Shown here: piece by piece, positions 1-23,880 of the stretch | How positions within the stretch are numbered: the stretch's first letter is position 1 | How the letters are laid out: every line of letters begins with the position of its first letter | Origin: Ascaris suum | Lineage: Eukaryota; Nematoda; Chromadorea; Rhabditida; Ascarididae | NCBI GenBank assembly: GCA_013433145.1 | Contig: CM024171.1 | Coordinates: 5,656,565 to 5,720,564 of the forward strand | Length of the DNA: 64,000 nucleotides | Direction of reading: 5' to 3' | The notes under the pieces: model-generated | The model's database searches: none | Told to the model about the DNA's origin: nothing | The model's input: only the letters and a program-made list of their open reading frames with translations | Program-made: the position numbers and the translations under genes

Positions 1-268
1 CATGGTATCACAACACTTAACATTAACATCAATTGCCAATCGTATTAATTCCTCCTACTTAACCAATCAACTGCACTACCTCAGCTAATAAATAGTCTAT
101 TATTGAACAACTGTAAAGGATATTATCGGAAACAAAACGAGCGATTGTAACCCCATGAATAAAATCTACCTATACAAAAAATTAAATAATTCTGCTAAAT
201 TTTATAGTAGCTCTTTGGAAAAAGGAGGTTTTTAAGGATTTCAAAGAAAAACCTGAGCTATGCCCCAC

Positions 269-748
269 CTCTCCAGTTTTCATAGGACGTTTGTAATATG
301 GATCTTCATATCCGGGTAGAAGCACAACATCGGCAGCGAATTCCTCGTTTTCTAGCAATTTCCCATCAGTTGCTCGCCATAGCTTGTGATCTATTCCCAT
401 CAGTTTCAATATTTCAGACATTTTTTGTCGTCTGTAAAGAAAAGAAATATCTGAAATGATCGCAGCGATGACAGCCATATAGATGTTTATTTCTTCTGAA
501 TTCTTCATTGGTACTGATACATCCTCGTATGATTTTTTTCATTAACTACCGAAGAGTAAAAACGAACAGTAGTTACTTCTTCACGTAACTGCTTCCCTCA
601 GTTCTACCGGAATCAAAACAAATCTTAATGCACATCACGAGGCACGATACGTGCTTATTGTGATTCAACCCATCAGATTAACGAATGCGTTAATATTGAA
701 AAGGAAGATAATGGCAACAACCAAAAAAAATTCTTCCTCTATGACCGA

Positions 749-821
<73 letters not shown>

Positions 822-3800
822 ACGACTCTGTAGCCGAAATAGAGTACCTTTCTTGTCTTCTTTCCAGGTTGATTAGGTAAATACTATCGACATTGAATAA
901 GGACGGCTTCGGGTACGAAGGCGCTACGTAGGCGGAATGAACTATGGGCATCGTACCATAGTCCGATACCAAATCAGCCACGAAATAACGAACCTTCAAA
1001 TTTCTTTGCTATAAGCACAGGAGAAAAGGCTAATGGCAATGGACAATAACTTCAGCTTTCTTTCCTCAGTTAAGAAGATAAGCGACTTTCCTCAGTTAAG
1101 AAGATTTGTTTCATTCTGTTAATCGAAAATGGTTTTGATTATCTCAAAAACTTTGGAAACCCCCCAAGGCTTGTTGAATGATGATGATTCACAAAAAAAA
1201 ATCTTTCCGCTAAGATTCCGAATTAAGGTTATAAATATATGCGTGCATAAATGTGTTTGTTTACTTATTCGTTGGATTGGGCGATCGCTCGTTGCTGGTT
1301 TTGATTCTAAATTGCAACGATATGAGATGCTACTATAGTGGCCGGTTAATGGCAAAGTTTGGCCCTTGTAAAAAGCTATAGATGAACATAGGCATGAGGA
1401 TAAGATGATAAAAACAATAACTGCAAGCAATAAACAGGTCAGTCAAGCGTTACCAAATAAAGCCGAGCACTCGCTTCTCTTCAATTTCTGTGCAGATACC
1501 TCAACAAGAGAGATACCGCAAAGTGAATAAACAGTCGGGCACGTTCACCATCGCCGACAATGCTGTTGGAAATTCGGATGATAAATGAGGTTTCCGCAGA
1601 CGAATTTTTTCTTTTTTCCGAATTCTACGGAAAAAATTACGAGGATAAATAAATAAAATGAAAACTTTCCGAAGCTAGAAAAGGAAAAACGAGATCTAAA
1701 TTTGAAAGCAACTGACCAATTCTCTTCGCAAGTGTAGCGGATGAATTGATGAATCAAAGAAATATCCATAGAAAAATTCATTATCAATAAATAGTGGGAT
1801 ATCCATACGCATCGCCGATGCAGTGAATACGGATAACGGATCGGACAGGAGATCATCGCCATAGAAGGCAAGATTCTCGCGTGAAAACGTCAAATAAGAT
1901 GCATCACTATGCCTTGTATCCAAAAGCAATGGTTCAACTGCTTTCAGCACCTTAATCAACCGACATTATGCAAATTCATTTACATACTAACATCTGAGTT
2001 CAAAGAAATTGATTTGTTCGATTCAAATATGATGCAAATTGCTGATGAATGTTTGTTTTTCAGGTCAAGTTTGTTTTTTTTTTTTTGAAGATATGTATTC
2101 ATAAAATATGAATACATGTCGATAGTGGCGTAGAATGCATTCACTGATCACAACCGAATATTTCACTAAAAACTATTTACTGATCAATGCAACTTATTGT
2201 TACTATGCAAATCCGCTCAATCATCTCAGGCTAGCTCTTCCTCTTTCTGAGAACTTGTCAGCAACGAAATGAAGAAATTTTTGGAACGGACAACAAAATG
2301 ATTTTGATTGAAACAAAACCGAATACAATAAAGTACATTACTTAAATAATTTTATGCAAAAAAACGTTCAATGCTGCAAAGCCGTATGTGCTTACGACAG
2401 ATTATGCGAATGATGCACTCACTAACTGAACCGTTGCGGTATCGCCGGATCCGCCATAGTCGAACGTTTTTAAATTCTCATAAAGCAGTTCTGAACAAAT
2501 AAAAAAAAAATCATTTTTATATTCTGCCGCAACCGTTTCCAATAAATCTCATAAAGCGTAATTAACATCAAACGTTAAAAAATTCTTGACACATGTTTAA
2601 AAGTGCACGTCACACTCCAATTCAAAAACTGAGAAATTAAAATGACCTAAAATAAAGACGTAAAAGGCGCGCGAATAGCGAATGCTGCTCGTCTATTGAG
2701 ATGAACTCCAGATCCCATCACGCATCGCCATAATGGGTGAGAGAGCACAGCCAATAAACGAAATGGTTTGTGTCGTATTCGGCGTTTGGGACGACAACTT
2801 TGTTGCTTGTTGCGACAGAATGCGAATAAAGTGTAATACAGATCAACCAACCTTAAGTGTTGCGATCTCTCCACGTGAGTTGAATTCTTGCGATATGAAA
2901 ATATTGGAATCGCCACCGAAAGGTGCATTCAAAAGTGGGCAAACGACAACCTTCTTCTTTGCGATCAAATGTTGCAATATACGTGAATCCCATAGAAAGT
3001 GATCGCCCTTCAATAAACATACTCAATAATAATCCATTAATGCTAAAATTTTTCAAAAATAGATTCAGGCGGTCATAGCTGCTTAAGTTGACCTAAAAAG
3101 GGACTAAAAACGAAATGAGTCGGTAAATATGCAGCGTGGAAATTCAGATTCCTCAACGATCATAATGTCCCTCATCACTTACACAATCACTTAGGCACCT
3201 GCTATATGTTAATGATATCAATTTAGTTAATGCACTTTTAAAATCTAACGAACGCTACTAGTGCCACTCCTTAGAAACATTGCTATGAATCAAATAATGC
3301 AAATCCGAGGCGTTTACTGCAAAGAGATGAGGACACTGCGAGGAATACTGCATACTTTTATAGATACTTCACTACCATCCCCTTCCCTTCTTCCTTATGC
3401 TAGGCGATTTTGAAGAACACCAACAAACACTTTTCCCAATAGGAGAAACTAGGTATTTGATGTAGATCATCTCCACTACTGAGAGATAAGAAGTATGGCG
3501 AAAGTATACATAAACAATAATTAGGCGTCAGCCACTTTCTGCCAGGGGGACTTATCTGATCGAAAAGATGGACGTCAGTCTAACAGCAATAACAGTAATT
3601 GAAGGAACATCAGAGAAGTAATTCATGTTGTTTGCAATGACAAGTTGACAAGAATTCAAAATTTTCTTTGAATTTAAAAAATCAAAGGAGTTTAAAATTG
3701 CCGTTCAGACAATAGATTAAAGCACAAGAAGCTGAAAGCTGAACAAAGATAACTTTCCATTTGGAAACGAATGTTATAATGCTGCTCGATACCATCGTGT

Positions 3801-5968
3801 GCTCACTAAACTACACCTCTTCAAAGGCAAGGGAAAACATGCAAAGTGTGGAGGGAGGGAAGAACAGGGAGAGGTGAGATGCTGGCAAACTATGGCAATT
3901 ATTTCGACAATGAACAAGCAGGAAAAAATTCGATTAGAGCTAACAAATTATGAAAATGAAAAAGCAAACAATTAAGGCCAACCCGAAAAATGAATGCGTA
4001 TCGAACGCTGGAAAGTCTCGAAAGCATGAGTGCTTCTTCGCGCCAGTTATCTGTCTCCTCAACAAGACGCACCGATCGATATAAAGCACCAACATTCTTC
4101 AACCACCTCAACAGATTCTTTAAAGCGTCAGTCACAATCGCTCTATCAATTATTACAGCAAATGATATCCTTTTCTTAAAGTATATTTCAAAAAGAGGAT
4201 TTCCATTAATCCATGCAAAATATAATAAATTAAATCGCTCTTCTAGTGCGAAAACATTTTTAATGCGATCTGAACATTTGAATGTTTTTATGCAAAAAAA
4301 AACTGCTAAGCAACAAATCTTAACAATGTGGAGGTATATTTTTATTTAGTTGTTTCTTTAAGAGGAGGCGAAAAACTACTCTAATTGCATATCATTGGAG
4401 AATTATTCATGTGTCGCGAAGTATTCAAAAAATACAACAAATACAATGAATGTATCGAAAGGCAAAGGTAAATAAAAAACAAGCAAGGAGGAGAGAATTC
4501 CAAGGCCGTTTCCCAAACAAACACTTAAACAGATTCAAAAACGAATTGGAAGTTTCCTTCACACATCGAAACAACCAGCTGGGACGTTCATTTCATCATA
4601 ATTCTCCAACTTTTCAAATTATTTCTGTCCAATAAGTGTGCAGACAACTTCAATCCATTAGCTTCGAATCTACAGCCCTAAGTCTTTAACATCTATGAAT
4701 GCCGAAAAGCGAAAAACAGATGCTGCAACGTTTATGATAAGGACCATCAGAGGAAATCCCTCTCCTCATACGCATCAAAGCAGTCAATGAATTAACAAAA
4801 CGGGTTGTCTTATTGCAGAAACACTAGTAAATCGTTGCTATGAAAGCGGTCGACTCCAATGCCCGAAGCCAGCTCATAGTCAAGATAGGGTGTTTGGGAG
4901 GAAGGAAAGAGGGGGGGGGGGTTGGTAATTCCGGTGAAAAAACAATTGCCAATTAATAATAATTAAAAGGTCGACCAGATTCTAGCTTGAAGACAAAGCA
5001 TGTTTCAGCAAGATCCCTCGTTTGCTTCAGAACAGAACCCATCTGTCAGCAATATGGTATCGCAAGAAACGACTATCACGCACATAATTTCAAAAAAGTT
5101 TAGTCATTTGCTGAGGGTCAAGAAAGAGGAAAATGCCTTCTAATGGATGAAATTAACAGCAATAGTGATGCGATTGACTGCCAAAGGTGGCGAGAGGGGA
5201 TTCTCGCGGAAATGTCGCCGGGGTGATATATCATGTGGGCTGGAAAAAATCCCTCCAACGATCGCGACACAAATATATTTAATGACAAATCCCACAAAAT
5301 AAAAATGCAGTGTGAAGAAAAAATAAGAGTAGAGTGTTTGTGAGAAAGTAATCGTGTTTCCGCAATAAAACAACCTCTTTTATCATTTCACTGATTGTTC
5401 TCATGTTTCACATCAAAAAAAGTGTTAAACGACAACGAGCATTGATTAATCTTTATTTATTACGCCTTGACGAGAAGGAATGCTACAACGTTGTTGAAGC
5501 TCACCAACGAGGTGGCCAATTTCCATTCACATGATGAATTTCAAAACTTCAAAACTAGCCAACAATCTACTGGTTAGCGTCTTTTTTTTACAGGAACCTG
5601 GTAAGTTCATCATGTTTGATACCACATGCGACCCAGTATCAAATTCCCGCCCTTGCCTCAAATCGAAATCCCGTAATCCCTAAATTGCCTCATATTTCCA
5701 TCAGAAAGTCAAACCATTTTGTTTTTTCCACCGTTGCATCGACATGCGCTCCGATGAAAGCATTGATTGAGATGCGATCCTTTGGATAATCGAGATTCTC
5801 AATCAAGCCAAAGAAATAAGGCAGTGCATGTGCGTGATCTTCGAAGTACATATTCAACGATAATACAGGATAGAGATGGCTGTAGTCACCCTCATCTCTT
5901 ACTGCTCCCGGAAACAGTGCCCACGTTGACCCTGTATATAGCAAGCACCACAACAGCGACACTAACAT
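269..5968 (-). CDS. GT25-family (procollagen galactosyltransferase / CERCAM-like) glycosyltransferase, partial at 3' end
   Basis: Seven exons (minus, 5' to 3'): 5715-5968, 3983-4169, 2848-3007, 2423-2490, 1717-1950, 848-1008, 269-431; phases agree at every junction, giving 409 codons up to the window edge. The start is the ATG at 5968, followed by a hydrophobic signal peptide (about residues 1-18), which fits an ER-lumen enzyme. Family landmarks seen: HALPYFFGLIENLDYPKDRI in exon 1, WLKNVGALYRSV in exon 2, LQHLIAKKKVVVCPLL in exon 3, then IYLINLERRQER and LLPGYEDPYYKRPMKTGE. This order and spacing matches GLT25D1/COLGALT, where the last motif lies near residue 400 of about 620, so roughly the C-terminal third is missing. 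Known family role: transfer of galactose to hydroxylysine of collagen; CERCAM members lack activity. Oddities: about 26 extra residues where exons 1 and 2 join, and RGDH where the family has a DxD metal motif. The exon 1-2 junction and the AAG acceptors at 3008 and 4170 are the least certain points. Confidence 0.8.
751..817. repeat. (TA)n microsatellite, about 33 units
   Basis: An almost pure TA dinucleotide run lies in the intron between the last two glycosyltransferase exons in the window. It begins just after a gaccgactta segment and ends in tgtat. It produces open frames reading Tyr-Ile repeats on both strands, which are artefacts. Such runs are length-variable and prone to assembly error. 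Confidence 0.97.
1058..1106. repeat. Short direct duplication, 19-20 nt unit twice
   Basis: The segment tttcctcagttaagaagat occurs twice, separated by about 8 nt, in the intron just upstream of exon 6 of the glycosyltransferase gene. It looks like a simple local duplication. No function is suggested. Confidence 0.85.
4911..4921. repeat. G11 homopolymer at the end of a purine tract
   Basis: An uninterrupted run of 11 G on the plus strand follows a ggaggaaggaaaga purine tract in the first glycosyltransferase intron. It is one of three G runs of 11 or more in the window, all on the same strand. Confidence 0.95.
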
Positions 5969-8520
5969 AGCGAACGCCGCCTTTGTTCACCTTATAATTC
6001 AGGGTAATAGCCGTTATTCTGAGTCTGAAATTTCAGTTCTGTTCCCCTCACTTAGCAAAGGTTTTATCAAATGAAAACCGCATAAGCACATAGTGTCTAT
6101 CGGCTACATCCTTGGAAAACCCGGTTCAGCTAATTTCCAGCATCACACATATATACATGCTTCAATGACCCATCGACTGTGCTCGGATGATAATAAACGT
6201 TACCCACTCAGTACACATCGACAACACCACAAAACCCAAAATCTGGGGAGATAATGCATGTGATGAATATGCTTCCTGCAACACATGAAAGAAAGAACGC
6301 ATTTTGCAGACACAAACCTCTGGAAATCTCTTTTTCATCTCCAATGCGTTCAGTCAGTTTTTGAATATGTTCAGACAACTATACTGCTTTAATTTGTACC
6401 AGCTCCACGATGAAACATATTTAACAATACTCTTTCGTTTGCAAAATCGTCGACTGAAATATATTTCAACTTGCAACAAAATTCTAAAAGATTACCTTCG
6501 CAACTGACCATTTATAGCAACTTTGTACAACGGTAGATGTGAAAATGCGATTCAACGCGACTTAGAATGATTCAAGCCAAGTGGAGTGACCAACGTCCAC
6601 TTCATAGGAGACATCATTTAATAGAGAACATACACTGACCGATTTCAACATCAACACGCACACGATCAGTACACAAAACACACATGAAAACGAACGCTTC
6701 TGGCCATGAAGTAACGCTTGTATTTGTCATCCATAAACCTCAACCCCCTCCCCTCGCCTGCAAGCGTCGGTAACATGCTACCGCCCCGTCCCTCTCTCTC
6801 AACGATCGCTGCGATATGATAACCGAATTTCGAAACAGATTAAAATCTTGAACAGTTTGGATGCAATCCCCAAGAACATCATCGCTTCGAAGTCTCCTCC
6901 ATCACAATTTTCCAAAGACCCTCCAAGTAATATGTACACATTGACCTTGACGTGTTTCCATATATACCTGCGTTAATATGAACCTCTCAGAAGAGGCACA
7001 TCAATCGCTTTGATGCTTTCACCAAGCTTTTATGCAATGAAATTAATGAGCACTTTAACACTTTGGCTAAATTCGCATGAAATGGAAAATCAAAATCCCA
7101 AAAACGAGACCGAAAAGCAAATACGCATCAATTACAGCTCAATACCGAGATAACGAAGCGCTTTCAAAACGAAATCAGTTCGGGCAGAGGCATTACCGAA
7201 TGAGAACGAGGCATACATTGGGGTGGAGGGAACGAGAAGGTGGAATTAATATATAATCCTACATAGTTAGTAAACGTGGTAAAGTACCGACCACTATCTT
7301 AAAAAATTCACACGACAGACGCCATCTGAAACAATTCCTGTCGGTGAGTAAGTCCCCGCGTAACTCCATCTACGATTAGGAATTGACCTGAATAATTTAA
7401 CAACTCCGAACAAAAAACACCCAGCACTTGTGAGTAACTTTGGCAGTTCGAGGAGGAACGGTGGATTGTGATAGCTGGTTTGGGTGAGAAGAAAGATACC
7501 GGGTTGAACAGACGACAAGATGCACAAAAAGTAGAACACTTCATCCACTCACATACGTACTAAATCCGACTGCGTTTGCACTGAGAGCAAACAAATCCGC
7601 CTCAACAAAGCAACACCGCAAATAATACCAAATCCAAAATCCGCACTCCATATTCTTGCGTGCACATTTGATCGTTACTTAGATCATCGCAGAATATACA
7701 ATGTGCCTCACCTAAGTCATGGATAATGACATATGCCTAGAACGTTTCAAACACCTGGCTGACCCTACCAAATCAACAACGAAATCCATCAGGAAGTAAA
7801 GATACGATATTCCGTCATTCAAACGTTTACTGCACCTGCCACTCCCACAAAACTAAGCGCCAAACAAACCTCGTCCATATATCCTCTCACTACAACCTCC
7901 CTGCAATACTAAACCGAACGTTCAACGGCACCCACATAAAAAATGCCTGATCACCCTCTTCCTTTTACTGCTCCTCCCATCTTCTTTTCAGATAGTGGTG
8001 ATCATATAGCAAATAGCAAAAACTACTCGCAAAATCAAGTCACCTTAGCAACAACCACACGAAACTGAACACATCCCTTAGGCAAACTTCCTGCATCTTC
8101 AGTGTTGTCGATTGAACGAACTCTCCAAAGAACCGAAAATTATCCTTTCTATTCAACGCACTCATTTAGAAGATGTTATAGGGGCAGGTGATAAAATCAA
8201 AAAACGTCGATGAGAAAAGACGCAAAAAAGGCGGACGATGGAACTGAAGAAATAAAATTGGAAGCCGAACTTTTGAAGGAGGAAGGGGCGGCAGACGTTT
8301 CACACGACGAGTGCATGCATCGTTGCGTTATATGCATAAAAATGCATAGCATCACATAAACTCGAACAATTAACATGAGAGACATGCCGCCCACACAAGC
8401 AGTCAACTAGAGAAACGAGTCTTTATTACGGTAAGATGAAATACTCCGCTTTATAGACTGATGAAATGTTCGAATCAACTGGCGGCGTGCCTCACATCCA
8501 ACGCATTTAGAGTGAGGAAT
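5969..8520. other. Intergenic spacer: glycosyltransferase 5' side to cullin 3' side
   Basis: No exon with recognisable homology or consistent splice signals was found here. The open frames of up to about 85 codons have no family motifs and compositions typical of chance. It should contain the promoter of the glycosyltransferase gene on its left edge and the cullin 3' UTR on its right edge. Confidence 0.6.
8422..8427 (-). terminator. AATAAA polyadenylation signal of the cullin gene
   Basis: The plus strand reads tttatt, so AATAAA on the coding strand, about 95 nt downstream of the cullin stop codon at 8521-8523. It is the canonical hexamer at a distance normal for a short nematode 3' UTR. No experimental end is visible. 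Confidence 0.6.
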
Positions 8521-20268
<11,748 letters not shown>

Positions 20269-20277
20269 AAACGAGAC

Positions 20278-20280
20278 CTG
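20278..20280 (-). promoter_or_regulatory. Possible spliced-leader acceptor of cul-1
   Basis: On the coding strand the sequence reads GGTATAGGCAG, then 9 nt, then the ATG of cul-1 (complement of 20266-20268). A CAG this close to a start codon is the usual place for spliced-leader addition in nematodes. It could instead be the acceptor of an unseen 5' UTR intron. Confidence 0.4.
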
Positions 20281-20649
20281 CCTATACCCGATCTCTTTGA
20301 AGTATCACCCGATCTCGGCAGATACACGCACGTGTTCTAACCTACAAAATACGATCTCACAGTCAATCATACTATAGTTCTTTGCATTCAACACTAGATT
20401 AGAAAACTTAAAGAATACTCTCCACATATCGTACGTATAAGATTCATGGAAAAAATTGATGAAAACACAACGAATGAAAGAAACCAATCACTAAAATTTG
20501 CTTCCGTCACGTAACGATATGGGACGTTTCCGGCTAGATATTGCCGCCGTAAAGTGTCTGCGGAACCTTCCAAGTACAGCACCACAACAGTGAAAACAAT
20601 ACGAAACTTTTATGCACATGTCGCATCGGAAGGGTCTGTTCTCACTTCA

Positions 20650-21829
20650 GAAGGAAATTTTTGAATATACTGAAAGGTGGTGGAACGAATTTCACTTTTC
20701 TGATGGAATGCCTTCAGAGACTACCCTCACAATTCACTGGTCAACAAAGGTGCGACCACTTCGGAGCTTCTCCAGCAGTTGCACCACCGGAATTCACGAA
20801 GAAAACCAACGTTAAATCACACCTCGACACCAGTAAAAATACAGCTCGACTGTCCAAGACAGTTGAAACGAGTAGAAATAAGAACACGGAAAAGTGCAGT
20901 TCATTAAAAGCAGAGTGAAAATGGTGCAAAAAGCGGAGGAGAAAATTTGCATATTTACAGAGGGGATCATTATTCACGTGATAACACCACTAATTTTTAC
21001 TTTCACACTGGAAACAAGTACGGCTTAAATGCTGCGATAAGATCAAATTGTTCGCGCATCAAAGGAGGACGGCATCGCATGAAGCAATTCTTCACTGCGA
21101 TCGCGAACAATGAAACACACTATTACTTATCAGAAAGAACAGCAGCTGGAACGAATCGTCCGGTATATCCTGTAGAGACCCATTATTCCAATGACAGGAA
21201 AGTAAAACAATCAATCTTTTCTAGTCAGAAACAAAGAACACAATAGATTGGAGGAGTTGTTCAGGATCAAAGGTTCCGATCCGATTTACGGTTGCAAACA
21301 AGACCGTTCCGCGCCGAATTTGATCGACGACTACGTGGGAGCAGATAAAACTCATTAACCCAGTTGCTTTAAAACTGATCACTCGGCTGCAACCCACCTT
21401 AATAGATCTCCATATTAGTACGAGTTGAATAAAGTTGCCATTCCGTTTCCCGGTTTCCAGTGGCCGTCGAGACCGGATTTAACCGCAGACTATGAAGAAG
21501 ACAACAGATGTGGAGTTTCGACACCTATTCCGGCAATTTTATAAGCGCTTTATCAATCGAATCGCGTTTCTATGAAATGAAACTTTTTCATTTACGCCTA
21601 TGATATATTGCGAGTGATTCTATTAATGCTCATAGTGCCTATATTATTTCCCACTTTGATCTGCATGGTACAATGTTTTCATACAAACATATACGACTCT
21701 ATCAAATTAAACCAACGAAACGCAAACACAAAAAATTCACCACCAATTCATGACTCGGCGAACTCTCACAAGTTTGCACAACAACCACTTGAAGTTAGAG
21801 GTGCTTGGCAACCGGCCTTTATGCCATAA
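20650..21829 (+). pseudogene. Possible decayed plus-strand coding stretch, unknown family
   Basis: A frame open to 20918 contains FGASPAVAPPEFTKKTNVKS. A second (20947-21246) contains GRHRMKQFFTAIANNETHYY. From about 21220 a third single frame runs to 21829, with RNKEHNRLEELFRIKGSDPI, then an in-frame TAA (21356-21358), TAG (about 21417), TAA (about 21541) and TGA. After these comes a segment with a hydrophobic span (ILRVILLMLIVPILFPTLI) and a final stop at 21829. The second and third frames meet at a TTTT run. The mixture of long protein-like runs and stops suggests a dead gene, but no family is recognised and chance is possible. Confidence 0.22.
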
Positions 21830-22149
21830 AAAAATAATTTATCCCCATTTTTCCATACACTCAAATAAATAACTAATATGAAATATAGCTATGTAGTTAA
21901 TGCTTCCCGAATTTCCAAAAAGGGGATGAAATATTTATGGGAATTATCAAAAGCTTATGATAGTGAAAATAATTGCAATCGCATTAATGCTTATGCTGCT
22001 GAAACATTCGCCAAAATTTTGTGCTGTATTCCGCGAACGCGTCCTATGAATCAAAATGATATTGTCTGAGAAAGCGCTAAATTATCGACACTGTAGAACA
22101 AATTTGAGCGTCAATTTTATTGGCGAACTTGAGTGGTGAACTTGAAACT

Positions 22150-22227
22150 AACAAATTTTCAGCACCAAGAAATTGTTTGAGGGTGAGGAGGGGTGAGGAA
22201 GAGGGAATCGGGTGGAATAGAACGATA
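22150..22227. repeat. Dispersed repeat, copy A
   Basis: This 78-nt segment starts aacaaattttcagcacc and ends ggaatagaacgata. It is similar throughout to 22723-22806, with the G-rich middle expanded in the second copy. The two copies flank the minisatellite at 22281-22535. Confidence 0.75.
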
Positions 22228-22280
22228 ATCTAGGTTTGATGAAATGTGCTGTTGACCTTTAGGTGAGTAATGGATCAAGA

Positions 22281-22535
22281 TCGAATTTAGATATGGTTTT
22301 GGAAGTACGGGTAAGTGGATAGTAAACCAGGATTGGGTGTACGTATGGTCTTTTGACAGATTGGTGGATGGTAGAACAAGTTCGGGTTTCTGTATAGTTT
22401 CTATATAGATAAGTTGATGACAGAACAGGGTCGGATTCAGATATGATCTTTTGACAGATGGGTGGATGATGGACACGGTCGGATTTAGATATGCTCTTTT
22501 GATGGACAGATGCATGGTAGAACAGGTTCGGATTA
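22281..22535. repeat. Minisatellite, about 5 diverged units of 48-52 nt
   Basis: Units begin at about 22281, 22333, 22381, 22431 and 22479, each starting tcgGattTagatatg-like and containing cttttgacagatgggtgga-like and tggtagaacagg-like blocks; a partial sixth starts at 22527. The repeat makes apparent His-Pro-Ser repeats in minus-strand frames, which are not evidence of a protein. Copies differ at several positions each, so the array is not recent. Confidence 0.85.
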
Positions 22536-22722
22536 AACACAGCCGCAGTTAAATCGCATAGAAACGCTCTCAGTTGTTGAAGGGCTTCAAAAAATATGCA
22601 GAATCACTGCTAGGAAAGAAGCATTTCAATGGAATCTTCTATCCCCGTTGCACTAAACGAAACCATCCAAATAGCAGCTGTTGATAAATGCTGTCAAAAT
22701 ACGACGTGGTCAACTTTTCGCA

Positions 22723-22806
22723 AACAAATTTTCGGCATCAGAAATTTTTTTGAAGGATGAGGGGGGGGGGGGTGGGGAGGAAGGAAGAGGGCGGAATAAA
22801 ACGATA
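22723..22806. repeat. Dispersed repeat, copy B, with G12 run
   Basis: This is the partner of 22150-22227 in the same orientation: aacaaattttcggcatcag at the start and ggaataaaacgata at the end. The middle is expanded to gggggggggggg (22761-22772), followed by tggggaggaaggaagaggg. Slippage at the G run probably explains the length difference. Confidence 0.75.
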
Positions 22807-23819
22807 GCGATGAGAACAATGTGAAAAATTCGTTTATTTTGAAGTAAAGAAGTGCACATTTCGGCGTTTAAAAACCTTTAAAAAATGTAAATGAAGGTCG
22901 TAGGGAATATTTGTGCACTAAAATGTCAGTAAATTTACACGGTAGAAATAATTGAATAGTTGCATAGAGCGACACACTGTACGAAACACACCACACTACT
23001 GCAGACAATGCTTGAAGTTAAGGTTACAGGTAACGAGGAAGACGGTGCGAAAAACATACAGTTTGCTAGCATCCTTTCGCTTTAAACCAGTAGCTATTAT
23101 TTGGTGCGAATTTCATAAAGGAGAAAATACTCTCGAATGAGACTCTAAAAAAATCTTCAGTGATTTTGAGGTTTAATTTTCAAGTGAACTCGGTTCTATG
23201 AGACCAAAGAGTTTTTAAACCAAAAACCGCTACTCGAAGTTTTCTTACACCGATGAGAGAAACTCTCTTAGCGAATCTTCTCAGACAGTAAGTGAAAAAG
23301 CGTTCATTTTTTTACTTCGGTGCACTGCAAAATAAAGAGAATACAGTCCCAACTTCAGCAGCGATCGGCTTAACTTCAACATCATTTCTATACCCGATAA
23401 GATGAGCACGTTTATAACACACTGCGATCATTCATATGGCTTTTATGGAAAGATTCGAGCCACATAAACGCATAAGACATTCAGTGGAAAAATTTGCATA
23501 TAAAAGGGCATAAATTACGGAATATATGCCAGTTACGATGAATTTTTCAACTTCATTATTGCACCAATAAATTGGACAAACTCAGGGCGTCGCAAGTCGT
23601 CTCCAAAATATTACCAACATATCAGATCGATAAATCAATACTTGACAATAATTTCCTCGCATCCTTTCAGGACGTAGCAGATGAAAGCCTGCGAACCAAA
23701 CATTGCACTCACTGATAATGTGACCTCATATTGGCATAAACAAATATAAACAGTCACTGCAAAAGGCATCATCTCTCATCGTTGTTGTCTTCTACCACTT
23801 ACAAAAACAACTTGCACTT

Positions 23820-23880
23820 CCCTTCATTTCCCCCCTCCTCCCCCCCACCCGCCCATTCCTCCTTCTCCCACTCTCCTCCG
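23820..23880. repeat. Polypyrimidine tract
   Basis: About 60 nt almost entirely C and T (cccccctcctccccccacc core) in the cul-1/IFT139 spacer. A second pyrimidine stretch, cttccctctccccttctcg, follows near 24040. It could form G-quadruplex or triplex structures on the complementary strand. Confidence 0.75.

Noticed and set aside
651..999. Open frames reading Tyr-Ile repeats on both strands
   Set aside because: They are translations of the TA microsatellite at 751-817; only the part above 848 is a real exon.
2423..2490. Cadherin-tail-like FDYGGSG motif
   Set aside because: The exon joins in phase between two GT25 exons, and the segment lengths match that family; the resemblance is accidental.
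22159..22540. Minus-strand frames with repeated His-Pro-Ser motifs
   Set aside because: The repeats come from the DNA minisatellite and occur in more than one frame.
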